A stretch of 48,860 nucleotides of DNA, from assembly GCA_030529455.1 (NCBI GenBank), contig JAUMWV010000008.1, positions 1 through 48,860 of the forward strand. Reading direction: 5' to 3'. Below, piece by piece: positions 45,413-48,860 of this stretch. How positions within the stretch are numbered: position 1 is the stretch's first letter; each line of letters opens with the position of its first letter. A program made the position numbers and the translations under genes. Under the pieces are notes generated by a model. It did no database searches and was not told the origin of the DNA. It saw only the letters and a list, made by a program, of their open reading frames with translations. This DNA comes from Propionibacteriaceae bacterium (lineage in GTDB: Bacteria > Actinomycetota > Actinomycetes > Propionibacteriales > Propionibacteriaceae).

Positions 45413-46624
45413 ATGACGAACTTCCCCATGCCCTTGTCGGGCACCGATAACACCCTGATGTGGGCCGACGAGGCCGCCATCGAACAGGCCGCCCAAGAGC
45501 AGCTGCGCAACGTCGCCCGCCTGCCCTGGACCCACGGGGTCCGGGTCATGCCCGACGTGCACTACGGCCTGGGAGCGACCGTCGGGTCGGTGATCGCGAT
45601 GCGGCAGGCCGTCGCCCCGGCCGCCGTCGGGGTGGACATCGGCTGCGGTATGACCGCGGTGCGGACGAACCTGCGCCCCGACCAGCTGCCCGACGACCTG
45701 GGCTGGCTGCGCCACCGGATCGAGCGGGCGGTCCCGGTCGGTTTCGCCGAACACCCCGGCGAGCCGACGGCCCTGAACCGGCACCGCGACCTGGCCAAGC
45801 GCTACCGCACGATCATGAGGGGCTTCGATGACCTCCACGCCGCCTCGCTGACGAAGGCCGCCCGCACCGGCAAGGCCGCCCGCAAGGCGTCCCACCAGGT
45901 CGGGACCCTGGGCGGGGGCAATCACTTCATTGAGCTCTGCGGCGGCGACGACGGCCGGGTGTGGGTGACGCTGCACTCGGGTTCCCGGGGCACCGGCAAC
46001 CAGCTGGCCCAGGTGCACATGAGCGCCGCCCAGAAGCTGTCCCACAACCAGGGCCTCGTCGACCGGGACCTGGCGGTCTTCCTGGCCGACACCCCGCAGA
46101 TGGACGCCTACCTCCACGACCTGTGGTGGGCCCAGGCCTACGCCCTGCTCAACCGGGACGTCATGCTGGCCGCGGTCTGCGACGTGCTGTCCGCGGCGAT
46201 CCCGGGGATCGGTTTCGAGACCCCGATCCGCTGCCACCACAACTACGTCGCCGTCGAGACCTACGACGGGGTGGAGCTGATCGTCACCCGCAAGGGCGCG
46301 ATCCGCGCCGGGCTGGACGACTTGGGCATCATCCCGGGTTCGATGGGGACCGGCTCCTATATCGTGCGCGGGCTGGGCAACGAGGCGTCCTACCAGTCGG
46401 CCTCGCACGGGGCCGGGCGCCGGATGTCGCGCGGCGAGGCCAGGCGCCGGTTCAGCGCGGCCGACCTGGCGTCCCAGACCGAGGGCATCGAGTGCCGCAA
46501 GGACGTCGGCGTGGTCGACGAGATCCCCGCGGCCTACAAGGACATCAACGAGGTCATCGACGCCCAGCGCGACCTCATCGAGGTCGTGGCGCGGCTGCAG
46601 ACGCTGCTCTGCGTCAAGGGCTGA
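45413..46624 (+). CDS. rtcB: RtcB-family RNA 3'-phosphate/5'-OH ligase
   Basis: 403 residues. Conserved VDIGCGMTAV (Mn-binding Cys), GGGNHFIEL, LHSGSRGTGN, RCHHNYV and SHGAGRRMSR, whose His is the guanylated residue, are all seen. RtcB joins RNA 2',3'-cyclic or 3'-phosphate ends to 5'-OH with GTP and Mn. ATG 45413 has GGAG 6 bases upstream; in-frame upstream sequence has no family similarity. Head-to-head with dnaK, 383 bases away. No RtcA or archease gene is in the window. Confidence 0.92.
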   Translation: MTNFPMPLSGTDNTLMWADEAAIEQAAQEQLRNVARLPWTHGVRVMPDVHYGLGATVGSVIAMRQAVAPAAVGVDIGCGMTAVRTNLRPDQLPDDLGWLRHRIERAVPVGFAEHPGEPTALNRHRDLAKRYRTIMRGFDDLHAASLTKAARTGKAARKASHQVGTLGGGNHFIELCGGDDGRVWVTLHSGSRGTGNQLAQVHMSAAQKLSHNQGLVDRDLAVFLADTPQMDAYLHDLWWAQAYALLNRDVMLAAVCDVLSAAIPGIGFETPIRCHHNYVAVETYDGVELIVTRKGAIRAGLDDLGIIPGSMGTGSYIVRGLGNEASYQSASHGAGRRMSRGEARRRFSAADLASQTEGIECRKDVGVVDEIPAAYKDINEVIDAQRDLIEVVARLQTLLCVKG

Positions 46625-46717
46625 GAGCCGGTGGGGTGGCTGGCCCACCCCACCGGGCAGGGGCGGGCGGCGCCGACGCGATCCGGGCAGCCGCGGTTGG
46701 CAACTACACTTTCGCCC

Positions 46718-48130
46718 ATGCGCTACATCTCGACCAGGGGCGGCGGCACCCCCCAGCGGTTCTGCGACATCCTGCTTGAGGGCCTAGCCCCGGACGGCGG
46801 TCTCTACCTGCCGGAGCGCTACCCCGACCTCACCGGCCTGCTGCCGCGCTGGCACCGCGCATATCCCGAGCTGGGCTACGCCGGGCTGGCCTTCGAGGTG
46901 CTGCGCCTGTTCATCGACGACATCGACGAGGACGACCTGCGGGGCATCTGCGAGCGGGCCTATTCCTATCCGAAGTTCTCCGACGAGCGGATCGTGCCCC
47001 TCACCCGGCTGAGCGACGGCACCTGGCTCGCCCACACCTCGCTCGGCCCGACCGCGGCCTTCAAGGACATGGCCATGCAGCTCCTCGGCGAACTGTTCGA
47101 CTACGTCCTGACCCGCCGCGACCAGACCCTCACCATCCTCGGCGCGACCAGCGGCGACACCGGTTCGGCCGCCGAATACGCGCTGCTGGGCAAGCCCCGC
47201 CTCCGGGTGTTCATGCTGACCCCGGCCGGGCGCATGACCCCCTTCCAGCAGGCCCAGATGTTCAGCCTCGACGACCCGGGCATCGTCAACCTCGCCGTCG
47301 ACGGGGTCTTCGACGACTGCCAGGACCTGGTCAAGGCGGTCAACGCCGACGCCGACTTCAAGGCCACCCACCGGATCGGGGCGGTCAACTCGATCAACTG
47401 GGCGCGGCTGCTGGCGCAGGTGGTGTACTACGTGGCGGCCTGGATTCAGGCCACCGGCTCCCCCGACGAACAGGTCTCCTTCGCGGTGCCGAGCGGCAAC
47501 TTCGGCAACATCTGCGCCGCCCACATCGCCCGCTGCATGGGCCTGCCGGTCGCCACGCTGGTGCTGGCCACCAACGAGAACGACGTGCTGGACGAGTTCG
47601 TCCGCACCGGCGTCTACCGGGTGCGCGGGGCAGCCGACACCCACGAGACCAGCTCGCCGTCCATGGACATCTCCAAGGCCAGCAACTTCGAGCGTTTCGT
47701 CTTCGACCTGCTCGGACGCGATGGCGCGCGCACCGCGCGGCTGTTCGGCAGCGAGATCCCCCAGCACGGATTCTTCGACCTGTCCACCGACCCGGTCTTC
47801 GCCGAGGTCAGCGACCGATACGGTTTCCGGTCCGGTTCCAGCACCCACGCCGACCGGATCGCGACCATCCGCGAGGTCTACGCCACCGACGGCGTGGTCA
47901 TCGACCCCCACACCGCCGACGGGGTGAAGGTGGCCCGCGAGTCCGGCGCACCGGATGTCATCGTGATCGAGACCGCGCTGCCGGTGAAGTTCTCGGCCAC
48001 GATCGTCGAGGCGCTCGGCACCGAACCGCCGCGCCCCGCCCGCTTCGCCGGGCTGGAGGACCTGCCCCGGCACGTCACCGCTCTGCCCAACGACGCCGAG
48101 GCACTGAAACGGCTGATCGCCAGCCGGTGA
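46718..48130 (+). CDS. thrC: Threonine synthase
   Basis: 470 residues, the longer E. coli/yeast-type. N-terminus MRYISTRGG, PLP lysine in TAAFKDMAMQL, GATSGDTGSAAEYAL phosphate loop and NSINWARLLAQVVYY are diagnostic. It converts O-phosphohomoserine to threonine. The ATG is 7 bases after TACACT, suggesting a leaderless mRNA. No other thr genes are adjacent. Confidence 0.95.
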   Translation: MRYISTRGGGTPQRFCDILLEGLAPDGGLYLPERYPDLTGLLPRWHRAYPELGYAGLAFEVLRLFIDDIDEDDLRGICERAYSYPKFSDERIVPLTRLSDGTWLAHTSLGPTAAFKDMAMQLLGELFDYVLTRRDQTLTILGATSGDTGSAAEYALLGKPRLRVFMLTPAGRMTPFQQAQMFSLDDPGIVNLAVDGVFDDCQDLVKAVNADADFKATHRIGAVNSINWARLLAQVVYYVAAWIQATGSPDEQVSFAVPSGNFGNICAAHIARCMGLPVATLVLATNENDVLDEFVRTGVYRVRGAADTHETSSPSMDISKASNFERFVFDLLGRDGARTARLFGSEIPQHGFFDLSTDPVFAEVSDRYGFRSGSSTHADRIATIREVYATDGVVIDPHTADGVKVARESGAPDVIVIETALPVKFSATIVEALGTEPPRPARFAGLEDLPRHVTALPNDAEALKRLIASR

Positions 48131-48137
48131 ACCGGCG

Positions 48138-48860
48138 TCAGTGCGCGGGTGGCACCCAGGCCAGCTGAGCGACCACGCACCCGGCGTCCCGGCTCACCAC
48201 CTGGGCGCGCCCGGCCGGGGTCTTCCGCGGCCTGATCCGGCCGATCAGGGCCCCCTCGTCGGGGTTGCCGGACAGCAGGATGCCGGTGCAACTGAGTTCG
48301 GTCATCGTCTGGAGCACCGGCTCGTACATGGCCCGGGACGCGCCGCCGCTGCGCCGGGTCACGACGATGTGCAGGCCGATGTCCTGGGCCTGCGACATGA
48401 GCGGCTGCAGGGCCGCGACCGGGTTGCCCGAGGCCGTCGCGACGAGGTCGTAGTCGTCGACCAGCACCCAGATCTCCGCACCCTGCCACCAGGAGCGGGA
48501 CCGCAGCTGTTCGGGGCTGACCGAGTCGTCCGGCAGCCGGGTGCGCAGGAACTCGCCCAGCTCGGACAGCTCCGAGGAAGCCTGCTCCCTGGTCGTGAGA
48601 TAGCCAGCCGAATATTCCGCCGGGATGTCGCCGAGCAGCGCCCGCCGGTAGTCGACCACGAGGAACTTCGCCTGGTCGGGGGTGTGGGTGCGCATGACCT
48701 CGTGGGCCAGCGCCCGCAGGAACGTCGATTTGCCGGACTTGGCGTCGCCGAAGAGGAACAAGTGGCTGTCGGCGCGGGGGTCGAACAGCAGCGGGCCGAG
48801 CCGCGACTCCTCCACCCCGAGCGCCAGCTGGCCGGTGTCGGGGGCCAGGGCGCGAACCTG
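48138..48860 (-). CDS. eccC: C-terminal part of type VII secretion ATPase EccC (FtsK/SpoIIIE family), partial
   Basis: The 3' 240 codons of a longer gene; the frame is open to the right edge and includes LALGVEESRLGPL as in EccC C-terminal modules. The last ATPase domain has Walker A GDAKSGKST, Walker B-like WVLVDDYDLV, and the ending GGASRAMYEPVLQTMTEL. EccC proteins carry several ATPase domains and drive export of WXG100-type substrates; the last domain recognises the signal. Other system genes would be beyond the right edge. Converges with thrC with a 7-base gap. Confidence 0.85.
   Translation of the reverse strand, partial: QVRALAPDTGQLALGVEESRLGPLLFDPRADSHLFLFGDAKSGKSTFLRALAHEVMRTHTPDQAKFLVVDYRRALLGDIPAEYSAGYLTTREQASSELSELGEFLRTRLPDDSVSPEQLRSRSWWQGAEIWVLVDDYDLVATASGNPVAALQPLMSQAQDIGLHIVVTRRSGGASRAMYEPVLQTMTELSCTGILLSGNPDEGALIGRIRPRKTPAGRAQVVSRDAGCVVAQLAWVPPAH

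Noticed and set aside
45125-46648. 507-codon open frame on the minus strand across rtcB
   Set aside because: Opposes a fully conserved RtcB sequence and has typical shadow composition (His/Gly/Val/Asp-rich).

Overview
The window comes from a high-GC Gram-positive bacterium of the Actinomycetota. The signs are the HspR/HAIR heat-shock system, acidic N-terminal extensions on NusG and SecE, a cysteine-free ribosomal protein L32, an actinobacterial L10 leader, a class E-type sortase homologue, a long-type class II aldolase, a type VII secretion EccC fragment, and many genes whose start codon lies only 6-7 bases after a TAnnnT -10 element (leaderless mRNAs). The mix is reminiscent of Propionibacteriaceae, but that placement is an inference, not a search result. 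No insertion sequence, phage, CRISPR array or replication origin was seen.

Layout. 1-268: C-terminal end of an LPXTG cell-wall protein. 318-10987: a sugar-acid uptake and catabolism island. It has a leftward series (2-hydroxyacid dehydrogenase, SMP-30-like lactonase, RbsA/RbsC/RbsB-like ABC transporter, gluconate 5-dehydrogenase-like SDR, idonate/polyol-type dehydrogenase, IclR regulator) and a rightward pair (beta-hydroxyacid dehydrogenase, PfkB 2-keto-3-deoxygluconate-type kinase). The two units diverge from one intergenic region with face-to-face promoters and a shared inverted repeat. 11021-16396: ribosomal and transcription genes in two leftward blocks, tRNA-Trp/secE/nusG/rplK/rplA and rplJ/rplL with an L10 leader and attenuator. 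Between them a rightward rpmF (zinc-free L32 behind a Zur-like box) and a DUF2330 gene are inserted. rpoB does not follow rplL.

16503-22538: DUF4031-HD fusion, an ABC exporter pair, class II fructose-bisphosphate aldolase, two membrane proteins. 22711-25565: two nearly identical propeller-like lipoprotein genes flanking a secreted permuted-papain amidase. 25598-31682: SpoU methyltransferase, DedA, LemA, pyrE coupled to a sortase homologue whose catalytic Cys is Ala, a zinc alcohol dehydrogenase, a frameshifted spermidine-synthase-like gene and a PadR regulator. 31710-37420: clpB with a HAIR operator, three overlapping genes for membrane-anchored DUF4352-like proteins, and a convergent multi-pass membrane protein. 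37581-40990: a small membrane protein, an orphan LuxR response regulator, a NhaC-type antiporter and a cytoplasmic-looking sialidase. 41073-45029: dnaK-grpE-dnaJ-hspR, preceded by three HAIR-like repeats. 45413-48860: rtcB, thrC and the 3' part of a type VII secretion eccC.

Working together: HspR encoded here should repress its own operon and clpB through the HAIR sites. The sugar-acid island looks like a self-contained regulon of its IclR protein. The most unusual items are the Cys-less sortase, the lipoprotein/amidase/lipoprotein duplication, and the run of three DUF4352-like genes with an antisense 3' overlap.
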